In this document: one piece after another, positions 1-9,690 of the stretch
Layout of the letters: every line of letters starts with the position of its first letter
Numbering within the stretch: position 1 is the first letter of the stretch
Source: Chitinophaga sp. 180180018-3
GTDB lineage: Bacteria; Bacteroidota; Bacteroidia; Chitinophagales; Chitinophagaceae
Direction of reading: 5' to 3'
DNA: 64,000 bases
NCBI RefSeq assembly: GCF_037893185.1
Contig: NZ_CP140772.1
Span: 6,510,001 to 6,574,000 of the forward strand
Translations under genes and position numbers: made by a program
Notes under the pieces: model-generated
Told to the model about the DNA's origin: nothing
The model's input: only the letters and a program-made list of their open reading frames with translations
The model's database searches: none

Positions 1-1608
1 ATATTGCTGTTGATCGTTACCGGCAGCCAGGAATGCTTCCATTGCTTCATGCATCAGCTCTCTGCGCACCTGGTGGTACAACCAGCCTTTATGCTGCATC
101 CAAAGTGATACGACCTGCTTTTCATTGCTGAAGTGGCTCGTTTCCCCGCTGATTGCGGGGTCTAGTTGTTGTTCTAATTGTTGTTGCAGGGAGATGATAT
201 CCGCCGCCCGGAGTATATCAGTCTCCGTAACTGCGCCGCGCTGCATCAGGGCTGGTAATGTATGAGGGTAGTAGCGGTTAAAGATTCTTCTTTTTACGTC
301 GACAATCGTATACGACTGCATAGCAGGTACTCCTCCCTCATAAGATAGAGAAGGGCACAATATAGATACATCTGCCGGCTGGCTAATAGTCCGCAGCATA
401 AAGTACCCCACCCCCGCCAGCCCGGAGAGCAATCCGTAATCGGGATAACTGGTGGTAATACGGCTGTTATAGGTGCCATGTTTTTCGTTATAGCGTATGC
501 CGGCCAGGGCAGTTTGTTGTGCGGCTGTTTGCAATTCAGGAATTTCCAAAGCAAATGCTGCTTCCAAAAAAAACATAGCTATTCCACCCCGGCCACTGCA
601 CAGTGTGTAATCCATGCTTTCCGCACTGTTCAGGTCGGCCCTGCATCGGTCAACAGCCTGCCATACATGCTGCAGGTAAGATACATTACCGGTAGCACGG
701 TATGCATACAAACGTGAAATACCTGATCCCGCAGCTCCATGTGCCCAGGCATTTACATTGCTCATCGTTGAGTAGAAACATGGCAATGGCCAATCCATCA
801 GCTGCCAGCCATATTGCTCTTTCAACCGCTGCATTCGTTGTACTCCCACCCGCAAATCCATCCAGTTATTCCTCCGGGCATCATGGTACAACATTTCATA
901 TCGCAATGCTTCTTCCCCCAGCCAGATCAGGCCTTCGCTATGAAAACAGCGCCCCACCTGCATGAGTGCGAACCCAATACCAGCGCTTCCATGGGAAAAA
1001 CAGGTAAGACTATCACACGCATGTTTAACGGGATCCCATTTCAAACCCTGCGGAGCAATACGCGCATTGTCTATGATTTGGTCGGATAAACGTTTCACAA
1101 GCGACAAATAGTATTCATTTTTCGTGTATACGTATAAGTGAGACAACAGCAACAGATTACCTGCATGGCCACTCAGCAGATCGTGTTGTATCACGCTTTC
1201 GAGAATACCGCTTTCGTAGCTGCGGGTCAGCTCCAGCGCATGTTGCAAATACCACTCCTCCCCCGTCGCCTCATGTAAGCGCATACACAGCCACAATACA
1301 GAGGTAGCTCCAGTATAAAACGGATAAAAAACAGGCTGTTGCACGTCGGCATGCTTCAGGAGCCGTGATGCCGCGCGCAACGCAAACGTAAGTATATCAG
1401 CTGCCGGTTTATATTGATGTATCTCCAGCAGCAAAAGAATAATGCCGGCATTTCCGTTGAAGAGATCTGTACTCTCCTGAGGCATACCGTCGGCGTCTTC
1501 CAGCGGAGTAACCCAATATGGGCCATGTACATCCTCTTTCGCCTGCTGCATCAGCGTTTCAGCAATACCGAATACGGTTGTTTCAATGCGTGCGTTGTCT
1601 GTGTTCAT
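1..1608 (-). CDS. LanC-like lanthionine cyclase, partial (3' end beyond window)
   Basis: Reading the minus strand from the ATG at 1608 gives 536 codons without a stop up to the window edge, so the gene is cut by the boundary. Motifs follow the LanC / LanM-cyclase fold in order: SGHAGN near residue 148, FSHGSAGIG near 204, a YE..YHD..NNWMDLR stretch, AWAHGAAG at about 288-295, LCSGRGGI at about 336, and GLLSGLAGVGYFML before a C-terminal extension of more than 100 residues. In zinc-dependent cyclases the AWxxG motif carries Cys and the later motif is CHG. Here Ala289 replaces the first Cys and Ser338 replaces the His, leaving only Cys337. The enzyme would normally add Cys thiols to dehydrated residues. 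It overlaps the upstream gene by 26 bp, so it is cotranscribed with the split LanB. Family assignment is strong; zinc-dependent activity is doubtful. Confidence 0.85.
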   Translation of the reverse strand, partial: MNTDNARIETTVFGIAETLMQQAKEDVHGPYWVTPLEDADGMPQESTDLFNGNAGIILLLLEIHQYKPAADILTFALRAASRLLKHADVQQPVFYPFYTGATSVLWLCMRLHEATGEEWYLQHALELTRSYESGILESVIQHDLLSGHAGNLLLLSHLYVYTKNEYYLSLVKRLSDQIIDNARIAPQGLKWDPVKHACDSLTCFSHGSAGIGFALMQVGRCFHSEGLIWLGEEALRYEMLYHDARRNNWMDLRVGVQRMQRLKEQYGWQLMDWPLPCFYSTMSNVNAWAHGAAGSGISRLYAYRATGNVSYLQHVWQAVDRCRADLNSAESMDYTLCSGRGGIAMFFLEAAFALEIPELQTAAQQTALAGIRYNEKHGTYNSRITTSYPDYGLLSGLAGVGYFMLRTISQPADVSILCPSLSYEGGVPAMQSYTIVDVKRRIFNRYYPHTLPALMQRGAVTETDILRAADIISLQQQLEQQLDPAISGETSHFSNEKQVVSLWMQHKGWLYHQVRRELMHEAMEAFLAAGNDQQQY

Positions 1609-2446
1609 AAATATGTTGCATACATTTCAGTGTAAAGCATACCAGGTAAGATTCTTCCGGGTTAGGAATACCAAGCCGGTTATGGGTCATGTGAAGCATG
1701 CTGCCTATTACTCCCTGCATTTCATCAGACGTCAATGCGGCAAGCCGGTATTTCTGAAACACACGCTGCTGGCCAGCTGCAAATAATTGTAGCTGCCGCT
1801 CCGCCATTCCCGACGTTAGCGCCACCCAAAGCGCTGCTATACCGGGCTCCAGTATCAATGCATACTGACGGTACATGTTTTCCATATGCTTAAACATTGT
1901 ATTGATATCATTTCCACTTTGCATCCGCGGTAACCACCGGCGGATGAATTGTTCGCAGATATGCTCGACAGTGGCCCTATCTTCCTGCAAAGCATGGAAC
2001 AGACATACGTGCATATAAACAGCCTGCATAAAAGCCCGGGTATATCCCCATTCTGTTTGTTCGCAGAGCTGCTGCAGTACGCATTGCGACGACAAAAAGA
2101 ACTGCTCTTCTGCCAGCATAATGGTTTGCTGGTTACCATATCTTTCTGTTTCCGGAACATAGGGTATATAGCGTATCGGCTCCTGCGCGTTACCCGCAGG
2201 ATGTTGAATAAAAAAATCACTACCGGCCGATTCCAGCCTGGCATGTATTTCCCTATGCTGCTCAACATCAGCCAGCATCCGCAACCGAATATGTGGTCCG
2301 CCTTCTCCATATCTTATAAAAAAATAAGGCGAGATGGTATCCAGCAGGCTACTGCTCTGCTGCAAAAAAGGAGCTATCCATTCGCGAAGCAACTGCTCGG
2401 GTGAACCGTGGTAAAAAATATAGGCCGACAACCATGTCTTCTTCAT
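1583..2446 (-). CDS. Lanthipeptide dehydratase C-terminal (elimination) subunit, thiopeptide-type biosynthesis domain
   Basis: This 287-residue protein has the signature of the SpaB_C / thiopeptide-type bacteriocin biosynthesis family: WLSAYIFYHGSPEQLL at the N-terminus, then FFIRYGEGGPHIRLR around residue 45. The Arg/His-rich stretch matches the glutamate-elimination active site of LanB enzymes. In classical LanB (about 1000 residues) this domain is fused to the C-terminus of the glutamylation domain. Here it is a separate gene starting 3 bp after the stop of the larger LanB part, so the dehydratase is split in two polypeptides, as known for the pinensin cluster. Role by family: elimination of glutamate from glutamylated Ser/Thr of the precursor to give Dha/Dhb. 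Its 3' end overlaps the LanC-like gene by 26 bp. Confidence 0.88.
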   Translation of the reverse strand: MKKTWLSAYIFYHGSPEQLLREWIAPFLQQSSSLLDTISPYFFIRYGEGGPHIRLRMLADVEQHREIHARLESAGSDFFIQHPAGNAQEPIRYIPYVPETERYGNQQTIMLAEEQFFLSSQCVLQQLCEQTEWGYTRAFMQAVYMHVCLFHALQEDRATVEHICEQFIRRWLPRMQSGNDINTMFKHMENMYRQYALILEPGIAALWVALTSGMAERQLQLFAAGQQRVFQKYRLAALTSDEMQGVIGSMLHMTHNRLGIPNPEESYLVCFTLKCMQHIYEHRQRTH

Positions 2447-2449
2447 ACA

Positions 2450-5104
2450 TCAGCATTTATACCAATGCAGCAAATGCTCTGTCACCGGCCTGTTATCCCC
2501 TGCGTGCTGCAGATGGGTTATATGAGGAAGCATTTCTTCCATATACACCTGCTTTCCTGCCCGGGAAAGCAGCTTTTTCAGCACCCCAGCCATCAGTGGA
2601 CTTTCGAAATGGATATACTGTGGCTTATAGTCGTCGCGTTGCAATGTCGTACTTTTCTCCTCCGGCATTGTTTTGTAATGGGTGCGTACAAAGAGATAGA
2701 TATGTTCCGGGATCCCATGCTCCCTGCGCCAGTACTGCAACCGCAGGAACCATGCTGCATCACTTTCCCCGGGTTGCTGTATGGGCATATCGCCGACGGT
2801 TACCAGCCAGCCCATACGCCGCAGCACCAGCCGCTCGTCGCAGGTAATCCGTGGCTTTATGATTACCGGTCCGTTTCTCTGATCAAAGCCAGCCTCATGT
2901 TGTTTGTCAATAGCATTCACAAACGATTTTATGGAAACATGTGGCTCCGGGTTGAAGTGAGCCAGGAGCTGGTAGAAATCCGACCGCAGGTAAAACGATT
3001 CCAGGCAGAGGTCATATGCATAAATGCGGCGTTTGCCCGGCAGATGCTCCAGGTAGAGTGTTCCGGCCGCTGCATCATACTTTACCACAACGTCTTTCAG
3101 CGCTATCTGTTTGTGCGGTGGAAAATTGTTATGCCCGCCGGGCATACAAACTTCATAGCTGAGCAAAGGCGGATGTGTGTTAGCATTGAAGCTGGAGCCG
3201 TCGCTTAACTCCATCAGCATATGTGAGAGATGCAGCTTCGCGTTCCATTCATTGAATAATTGCGTAGCAGCAGGATCAAATAAATCCAGAAAACGGCCGG
3301 CCACTTTTCCCATCCCCGGCAGCAGGCTATTTAACACCCCGCAGGTAACGGTTGTTCCCTGTTCCTGCATGGTAAAAAGCTGTACAAACATCCCCAGTGA
3401 ATAACTGTGCTTCGCCGCTGGAGATGGATGATCTTTTATACTCACCGAAACATGATGAAGATCAGAGCAATGGATATCCAGTTTATCGGCAGGTATCATG
3501 TATGTCACCTGATCCTGGCTGCTTCCCGGTTGTTCTTTCAGGCGTTTTTTTTCTTTCAGATAATAATGATGATAGAATGCAGTAATTGCTACTTCATTCG
3601 CAGGCTGATAATGTTTTAAAAAAAACTGCCGCATGCGCGTTCGTTCCAACTGCATGGTGTCGAGCGGCAAGAGTACGTTCACCAGCCTGTCTGCTGCAAC
3701 AACAATGGGCTGTACAACGGATTCCGGCAAATCAGGTACCTCAGCAGTACTGGTATCTTCATAAAAAATACCGGCAGGCGAAAACACCCGGTGAACGAAA
3801 TGCCTTGCTTCAAAAGCACCGGATGCTTTTAGTTTTGCGATCACCTGTTGCGCCTGCTCTTCCGATTGCATGGGCGCATCCTGGATACCAGCTTCCTTCC
3901 CCAGCGTTAACAATGTTTCATTTAGTTTCACTGCTGCATCCTGCAACAGCTGATATCTTTTGGAGGGTTCAGCCGCTACATAAACGGATCTTACCTCATG
4001 TAAATGTTGGAGCAGTCCGATCAGTGATAGTACCGCCGGCCCGGCCTCCCTATATGGTATCAGCAGCTGCAGCAAATCGGTATCCCAGTCAGGATGAATG
4101 CCCGAACAACCCGTTCCGGCTTCAAGAAATCCGGCATCGATCAGTTTCAACAGATAAGCCTTCACCGCAGATCTGTTGGTACCTTCTACCATCGGATGCA
4201 ATTGGCTGATCAATTCATGTAATGGAACAGGTGAAGGCTGCCCCTGTAAAAATTCGTATAGCCATGCCGTTATACTGCCGGCATCCATCAGCTGGAACGA
4301 TTCGATGTTAAAACAATTCACAAGGAAGGAAATGCGTTTTTCATGGAGCGTTGTAGTAGGGTTCAGGCTTATCTGCAGCAGCTCGTTCAGGCCAGGATGC
4401 TTCAGCATAAGTGATTCCAGGTGAACAAACAGGGAATTATTCAGCCGTACACTGGTTCGTATGTGCGATGGCGTTACTAACTGATACGTATCTACGGTTT
4501 TTGCAACCAGGGTAATACCGGTATGGGTAAACGTACTGAACGGCGATGTCTTAAATGCCATGCGCGACAGGTAACGCAGCAGGCTGTGCTCATTTTTTAA
4601 TTCTTTATGCCTGAAAGCAGCCGGGTGTTGGGCTGTAAAAGCAGGCAACTGTTCGTACAGCACTGAACTCGAAAGCAGCAGTCCGTTGCGAAGTGTTTCG
4701 AGGCTACACCATTGCTGTAGTTGTTGACGGTGAACATTTTGTTTGCGTGTAAAATAGTCTTCCCAGGAGGCTATCAGGAAGTTGAGCCTGTTGATCAAAC
4801 TGATATGATGTTGCAACAACCGGGCGGTTGTCTCATCCGTTAGCCTGATATTGGAAGGATATTTATCATTGAATACATCCCGCTTCAGTTTGATTAGTAT
4901 CCGCCGGGCCTGATCATCTTCTTCCTGAGAGATGACATCATAAAGCCGCTCACACAGCGCATCTTTACTGGCAGCAATCGCCTGTTGCAACATTTGCCGG
5001 AGATAAAGTTGCCGGGCAACGCCGGGCAAACGGATAGCATCAAATTCGCGGTGATGCATGGCGGCATACCGGGTAAATACATATGGGAAAACCTTCAAGT
5101 CCAT
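2450..5104 (-). CDS. Lanthipeptide dehydratase N-terminal (glutamylation) subunit, split LanB
   Basis: This 884-residue protein resembles the lantibiotic dehydratase N-terminal domain: an opening FPYVFTRYAAMHHREF-like segment, an RYLSRMAFKTSPFSTFTHTG block near residue 180 (very characteristic of LanB), and a later YxLCLESFYLRSDFY stretch. LanB enzymes use glutamyl-tRNA to glutamylate Ser/Thr of the precursor peptide in the cytoplasm. The length is that of LanB lacking its C-terminal elimination domain, which is the next gene, 3 bp downstream. It starts 24 bp after the exporter gene ends, so exporter, two LanB parts and cyclase form one operon. No precursor peptide gene is seen beside it; it probably lies left of the window. 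Confidence 0.9.
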   Translation of the reverse strand: MDLKVFPYVFTRYAAMHHREFDAIRLPGVARQLYLRQMLQQAIAASKDALCERLYDVISQEEDDQARRILIKLKRDVFNDKYPSNIRLTDETTARLLQHHISLINRLNFLIASWEDYFTRKQNVHRQQLQQWCSLETLRNGLLLSSSVLYEQLPAFTAQHPAAFRHKELKNEHSLLRYLSRMAFKTSPFSTFTHTGITLVAKTVDTYQLVTPSHIRTSVRLNNSLFVHLESLMLKHPGLNELLQISLNPTTTLHEKRISFLVNCFNIESFQLMDAGSITAWLYEFLQGQPSPVPLHELISQLHPMVEGTNRSAVKAYLLKLIDAGFLEAGTGCSGIHPDWDTDLLQLLIPYREAGPAVLSLIGLLQHLHEVRSVYVAAEPSKRYQLLQDAAVKLNETLLTLGKEAGIQDAPMQSEEQAQQVIAKLKASGAFEARHFVHRVFSPAGIFYEDTSTAEVPDLPESVVQPIVVAADRLVNVLLPLDTMQLERTRMRQFFLKHYQPANEVAITAFYHHYYLKEKKRLKEQPGSSQDQVTYMIPADKLDIHCSDLHHVSVSIKDHPSPAAKHSYSLGMFVQLFTMQEQGTTVTCGVLNSLLPGMGKVAGRFLDLFDPAATQLFNEWNAKLHLSHMLMELSDGSSFNANTHPPLLSYEVCMPGGHNNFPPHKQIALKDVVVKYDAAAGTLYLEHLPGKRRIYAYDLCLESFYLRSDFYQLLAHFNPEPHVSIKSFVNAIDKQHEAGFDQRNGPVIIKPRITCDERLVLRRMGWLVTVGDMPIQQPGESDAAWFLRLQYWRREHGIPEHIYLFVRTHYKTMPEEKSTTLQRDDYKPQYIHFESPLMAGVLKKLLSRAGKQVYMEEMLPHITHLQHAGDNRPVTEHLLHWYKC

Positions 5105-5128
5105 ACTTCTTAGTTTAACAGGGTGATC

Positions 5129-7339
5129 TTATTTACCCAACTCCAGCTGGTTCTTAATAAGATGATAATAAGCGCCACTGGCGGCGGTGAGCTCGTGATG
5201 CGTGCCACATTCTGCAACACGGCCGTGATCCATTACAACGATCTGATCGGCATGCTTAACAGTACTGAGCCGGTGTGCTACAATAATCACCGTCTTACCG
5301 GGAAAAAATTCATTCAGGTTATCTATGATTGCTCTTTCGTTGTGGGCATCCAGTGAATTAGTTGCTTCATCCAGCAGAATAACAGATGGATTACGATAAA
5401 TAAGCCGGGCGATGAGCAGCCGCTGTGTTTGTCCTTCGCTCAGGCCATAGCCATCTTTTCCTACTACCGTTTCATAGCCGAATGGCATGGAGAGAAAAAA
5501 ATCGTGGATACAGGCCATACGGGCGGCTTCATAGAGTCGGCTATAGTTTTTTTCTGCATCTCCCGCGAAGATGTTATTGGCGATGGTATCCATAAAAATA
5601 TATCCATCTTGCATAACAACACCACAGTGCTGCCGCCATGCGCTGGCTGGCAGATCCTGCAGGGAAGTGTTACCAATCATGATCCGCCCGGATACCGGTG
5701 CATAAAAGCGCAGCAACAATTTCAGCAGGGTTGTTTTACCACTGCCGCTCATTCCTACTATGGCGGTGATCTTCCCTGCGGGAATCACCAGCGCCACGTC
5801 TTTGAGTACCATCGGGGAATGGCGATGCCCATATTGAAAACTTATATTTTCCAGCCGGATATCCTGTCCGGCCATGGCAGGCAACAGTGGCAGTCTTTCC
5901 ATGGGTGGGTCTTCATCCGCTTCATTTTGCACTTCAGCCATTCGTTGCAAACTAAACCGCGCATTCTGGGAAACGCGTATAAAATCCGCCAGTTGCAGCA
6001 CCGGGGCATTCAGCTGGCCGCAGATGAAGGTAATCGCCAGCATAACGCCGAGCGTAATATTTCCGTTTATCACCAGCGTGGCGGCAACACCGGTAATCAA
6101 TACATTTTTCACTTCGTTAATCAGCGAGCCGGTTCCCTGCATCAATTGGTCCATTCGCAAACTTTCCAGCTTCACGTCAATGGATCGTTCCTGCAGCGAT
6201 TCCCATTGTGCGCTCTTTATTTGTTCGCTGCCGGTGAGCTTTATTTCCTGCATCGCGGAAAATATCTCCAGCAGCAAATGCTGATTGGCAGCCAGTATTT
6301 TAAACCGCTTCTGGTCGAGCGTATGGCGTTTGTCGCGGAAAGAATTTGCCCAGAGGATACTGGCAATAGCGCCGGCCAGGAACAGCAAAAATATCCAGGC
6401 GTTATAGTACAATAAAGCTGCGCCCAGTACCAGTATGGTCAATATCGATAATACAAAGCCCACCAGCGATGAGGTAAGGAAATCCTCTATCCGCTGGTTG
6501 TCTGTCACCCGTTGCATGTTATCACCGGCATGGCGGTTGTCGAAGAAGCCCATAGGCAACCTCATCAGCTTATGCAGGAATGTTTTCAGCATGCCTATGC
6601 TAATGCGTGCTCCTGCTTTATAAAGTAATCTGGCGCGTACAAAGTCCATCACCATACGGCCCAGGAACAACGTCAGTAAGCCTGCACACATCAGCAATAC
6701 CAGTGGGATGCTTCTTCCGGCAATAGCATTATCCACGATCTTCTGGGTAAGCACGGGCGTCAGCAGCGAACAGGCACTGGCCAGCAGCAGTGTAGTAACA
6801 GCAGCGGGTAATGCATGGCGGTGTTGTTTCACGTGAGGGAATAGTGACCACAGCGAAGTGTCATTATCCGGTACATCGGCCTGCTCAAAGAACGTGGCCG
6901 TTGGCTCCAGGAAAAGTGCCCTGCCTGTTCCTGATCCGGGCTCCAGCTCCCATGCCGCCACAAAGTCTTTCAGCGGCAGCCTGACCGGCTTATTCAGCGC
7001 CGGATCGGCAACATCGGCATATTTCCCATTGATGCCGACGAGTACCACAAAATGCTGTTTCTCCCAGTGCAGAATACAGGGCAACGGGGCTTTTTCTATC
7101 AGCACTGTTGCCGGCAGCTCGGCCGACAGGGTCCTGAGCCCCAGCGTTTCCGCTGTGGCAATCAGATCAGCAAAGGTGACACCCTGCCTCGTGAGTTTGC
7201 TGATATTACGGAGATATTGTAACGGAAAATCCCTGCCGTGGCTGGCAGCAATCATCTTCAGGCAGGTAGGGCCACAGTCCATGGCATCAGACTGTTTGTA
7301 GAAAGGAAAGCGTGTATGCGTGAAATATTTTTGAAACAT
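5129..7339 (-). CDS. Peptidase-containing ABC transporter (C39 bacteriocin exporter)
   Basis: The protein (736 residues from the ATG at 7339) has three parts. An N-terminal C39 cysteine peptidase carries DCGPTC (Cys22 as likely nucleophile) with HFVVLVG and a following DPA as the His/Asp pair. A six-helix membrane domain fills the middle. A C-terminal ATPase has Walker A GMSGSGKTT, signature LSEGQ and Walker B VILLDEATNSLD. Such transporters cut precursor peptides after a double-Gly-type leader and export the core. A longer reading starts at a TTG at 7378, but the ATG at 7339 sits directly before the conserved peptidase region and is preferred. It is the first gene of the lanthipeptide operon and its job is to process and secrete the lanthipeptide. 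Regulation is not visible beyond the shared divergent leader with the ECF sigma gene. Confidence 0.93.
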   Translation of the reverse strand: MFQKYFTHTRFPFYKQSDAMDCGPTCLKMIAASHGRDFPLQYLRNISKLTRQGVTFADLIATAETLGLRTLSAELPATVLIEKAPLPCILHWEKQHFVVLVGINGKYADVADPALNKPVRLPLKDFVAAWELEPGSGTGRALFLEPTATFFEQADVPDNDTSLWSLFPHVKQHRHALPAAVTTLLLASACSLLTPVLTQKIVDNAIAGRSIPLVLLMCAGLLTLFLGRMVMDFVRARLLYKAGARISIGMLKTFLHKLMRLPMGFFDNRHAGDNMQRVTDNQRIEDFLTSSLVGFVLSILTILVLGAALLYYNAWIFLLFLAGAIASILWANSFRDKRHTLDQKRFKILAANQHLLLEIFSAMQEIKLTGSEQIKSAQWESLQERSIDVKLESLRMDQLMQGTGSLINEVKNVLITGVAATLVINGNITLGVMLAITFICGQLNAPVLQLADFIRVSQNARFSLQRMAEVQNEADEDPPMERLPLLPAMAGQDIRLENISFQYGHRHSPMVLKDVALVIPAGKITAIVGMSGSGKTTLLKLLLRFYAPVSGRIMIGNTSLQDLPASAWRQHCGVVMQDGYIFMDTIANNIFAGDAEKNYSRLYEAARMACIHDFFLSMPFGYETVVGKDGYGLSEGQTQRLLIARLIYRNPSVILLDEATNSLDAHNERAIIDNLNEFFPGKTVIIVAHRLSTVKHADQIVVMDHGRVAECGTHHELTAASGAYYHLIKNQLELGK

Positions 7340-7575
7340 TGTTGCAATTTTATAATTTCTATTTTGAATTGCCAACAATTTTTTCTGTCAGGCTATTGGG
7401 GAGGTGGGAAGGAAGGAAGACGGGCTAATTCGCTTACTTATCCTGATTTTGTTGTATTTTACAGCCATCGGTTTTTACCGGCGCCCTATATTTATAAGGG
7501 CATCTGGCAGTAAAATATTAACGGGAAAAATAATAATACAATATTTGATATACGGCGCATAGGATTCAGAAGATA
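7340..7575. promoter_or_regulatory. Divergent intergenic region between exporter and ECF sigma genes
   Basis: About 235 bp separate the minus-strand lanthipeptide operon from the plus-strand sigma factor, so promoters for both must lie here. An AATATTTG at 7549-7556 is one mismatch from the Bacteroidota -7 consensus TAnnTTTG and sits about 20 bp before the sigma start. No convincing -33 element or operator was found. Confidence 0.35.
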
Positions 7576-8169
7576 ATGCAGAATAACTCAGGATATTTAA
7601 TTGATTTGTTTAATCAGATTGCAGTGGGGGATGAATCCGCATTTGAGGAATTGTTTCATTTATATGTTCCACAGATACAGCCGGTCATTTCGCGCATTAT
7701 TAAAGCAGAAGGACCGGAGAAAGATATTATCCAGGAGATATTCCTGGGGATCTGGCTGGGGCGGGAAAAACTTCCTGAAGTTGAGTTGCCGCACAACTGG
7801 ATCTTTAAGATCGTTTACCACCGCTGTTACACCTGGTTACAACGTCAGGGGGTAAGGAGCAAAGCTGGCCCCGAAGTACTTTCCACTGGCTATTCCAATC
7901 TTACTGAAGAAAGTGTTTCTTTTTCTGAAACGACCCTTTTAATAAAAAACGCGATCAGGCAGCTACCTCCGCAGGCCAAGAAGATTTACCTGCTTAGCCG
8001 GGAAACCGGATTAAAGATCCCGGAGATTGCCGCTAATCTCGATTTATCGCCCCAAACCGTAAAAAACTCTCTCGTACGCTCGCTGAAGGCCATCCGGGAA
8101 TATCTGACCAGGCATGGCATTGTGCTTCCCGTGATACTATTATTGGGGGCTACCGTTTTAAATTTTTAA
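7576..8169 (+). CDS. ECF RNA polymerase sigma factor (FecI-like)
   Basis: This 197-residue protein has sigma-70 region 2 (EKDIIQEIFLGIWLGRE, near residue 55) and region 4 with a helix-turn-helix (KIPEIAANLDLSPQTVKNS, near residue 150). It ends in a short hydrophobic tail (VLPVILLLGATVLNF), which is unusual and could associate with the membrane. It lies 119 bp before a FecR anti-sigma gene and then an STN-domain SusC, the standard arrangement in which an outer-membrane transporter signals through FecR to free the sigma factor. The likely target is the downstream susC promoter. Family call is firm; the target is inferred from context. Confidence 0.93.
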   Translation: MQNNSGYLIDLFNQIAVGDESAFEELFHLYVPQIQPVISRIIKAEGPEKDIIQEIFLGIWLGREKLPEVELPHNWIFKIVYHRCYTWLQRQGVRSKAGPEVLSTGYSNLTEESVSFSETTLLIKNAIRQLPPQAKKIYLLSRETGLKIPEIAANLDLSPQTVKNSLVRSLKAIREYLTRHGIVLPVILLLGATVLNF

Positions 8170-8288
8170 CTTTTTTTTTGACGAATAGGTACCATTTGCC
8201 AACTGGCGATACGTACCTATAGGCGGCCTGCTTTTCAGCCGGGCTATGCCAGCCAATCACTGAATCTAAAACGCGTAAAACCACGGAA

Positions 8289-9494
8289 TTGCCAGATACT
8301 GAAAGACTGAAATACCTGTTAACACAAGCTCATGAACTACGTGCCAGCCAGGAGGAGTACGAGGAGTTGCTTGCTATGATCAATGGAGATCAGGCAGGGG
8401 AAGTTATTGACCAGATCAACGCCTTTCACTCCGGGGAATCTGCTGAAGGGTACGACAGGGTTTACTGGCAGGCAGCAGTAAGGGAAATACTGGACTCGGA
8501 CAGGATGCGGCAACGCGAAGCAGACCCGATATTCATGGAAAAACCGGTATACCGGATTAAACCGTGGAAATGGAGCATAGCGGCAGCCAGCGTGATATTG
8601 ATTGTAACAACAGGAATCTGGCTACTGAAGCCGCGGCATGCCAACCGGGTTGCACCTGCCGTCGTAGCAACGACTCCGGCGAACGCTGATGTAAAACCAG
8701 GCGGGAACAAGGCAATGCTCATACTGGGCGACGGATCGGAGATTTCACTGGACAGTGCCGGCAATGGAACGCTGGCGCAACAGGGCAATACCCGGATCAC
8801 CAAATCGGCCAATGGGCAACTGTTATATAACAATACTGGTAAACCCTCCGCCGCCGCGACATTAAACACACTGAAAACCCCGCTGGGCGGACAGTATAAG
8901 CTAACATTATCCGACGGAACATTGGTTTGGCTGAATGCCGGATCTTCTATCACCTACCCCACCTCATTTAGCGGTGGCACAAGGCAGGTAAGTGTAACAG
9001 GAGAAAGTTACTTCGAAGTGGCACCGGATGCCAACACCCCATTCCGCGTAAAAGTAAATAATATACACGTGGAGGTATTGGGTACACATTTCAATATCAA
9101 TGCGTATGAAGATGAAAGCTCAGTCAAAACCACGCTGCTGGAGGGAGCAGTAAGAGTAGCCGCCGGCGGCCACGAACGCTTACTCGCCCCGGGGCAGCAG
9201 GCAAGAATTGCTCCGGGTACCGCCATACAGGTAGTTGACAACGTCAACATCTCCGAGAGCGTAGCCTGGAAGGAAGGATATTTCTCCTTCGACAATGCAG
9301 ATATTCAAACCGTCATGCGCCAGCTATCGCGTTGGTATAACATAGAAGTAAAATATGAAGGCGCCATTCCTCAGCGCGTTTTCACAGGGGAAATAGGAAG
9401 AAGTCTAACACTTACACAGGTACTGAAAGGCCTGTCTAAAACGAGAATAAAATACAGAATCGAAAGTGGCAACAGGATTGTAATCCAGCCATAG
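8289..9494 (+). CDS. FecR-family anti-sigma factor
   Basis: This 401-residue protein has a cytoplasmic N-terminal region (ERLKYLLTQAHELRASQEEY), one membrane helix at about residues 96-116, and a periplasmic FecR domain containing TPLGGQYKLTLSDGTLVWLNAGS, then the GESYFEVA and LGTHFNINAY motifs and a C-terminal DUF4974-type segment (YFSFDNADIQTVMRQLSRWY). Translation starts at TTG (8289); an internal ATG near 8379 would remove the conserved N-terminal segment, so TTG is kept. Role: holds the upstream ECF sigma inactive until the STN domain of the SusC protein signals substrate. The region has normal length for the family. Confidence 0.92.
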   Translation: MPDTERLKYLLTQAHELRASQEEYEELLAMINGDQAGEVIDQINAFHSGESAEGYDRVYWQAAVREILDSDRMRQREADPIFMEKPVYRIKPWKWSIAAASVILIVTTGIWLLKPRHANRVAPAVVATTPANADVKPGGNKAMLILGDGSEISLDSAGNGTLAQQGNTRITKSANGQLLYNNTGKPSAAATLNTLKTPLGGQYKLTLSDGTLVWLNAGSSITYPTSFSGGTRQVSVTGESYFEVAPDANTPFRVKVNNIHVEVLGTHFNINAYEDESSVKTTLLEGAVRVAAGGHERLLAPGQQARIAPGTAIQVVDNVNISESVAWKEGYFSFDNADIQTVMRQLSRWYNIEVKYEGAIPQRVFTGEIGRSLTLTQVLKGLSKTRIKYRIESGNRIVIQP

Positions 9495-9690
9495 TTATGA
9501 ACACTGAAAAATAAATGAACAATGAGTAAAAAAGGTCCGGCTGGGTAAACGCCGGCAGTCCAACTTGCTTGTTATTAAAACGAAAAACCGGGGTCAAAGA
9601 TTGGCGTCCTTCCCCGGCTTCCATTCGGTTTAATCAGGAAAAACATGTCCGTAAACATTCTTTAACAATTCAACCAAACATTGCAAAAGT

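Noticed and set aside
2408..3208. Plus-strand open frame of 266 codons opposite LanB
   Set aside because: It is antisense to a well supported LanB gene and shows no family features; codon bias of the minus strand explains it.
9588..9617. Hairpin CCGGGG/CCCCGG between fecR and susC as terminator
   Set aside because: On the plus strand it lacks a T run; the T-rich side is on the minus strand where no gene ends. It may still influence expression but is not supported as a terminator.
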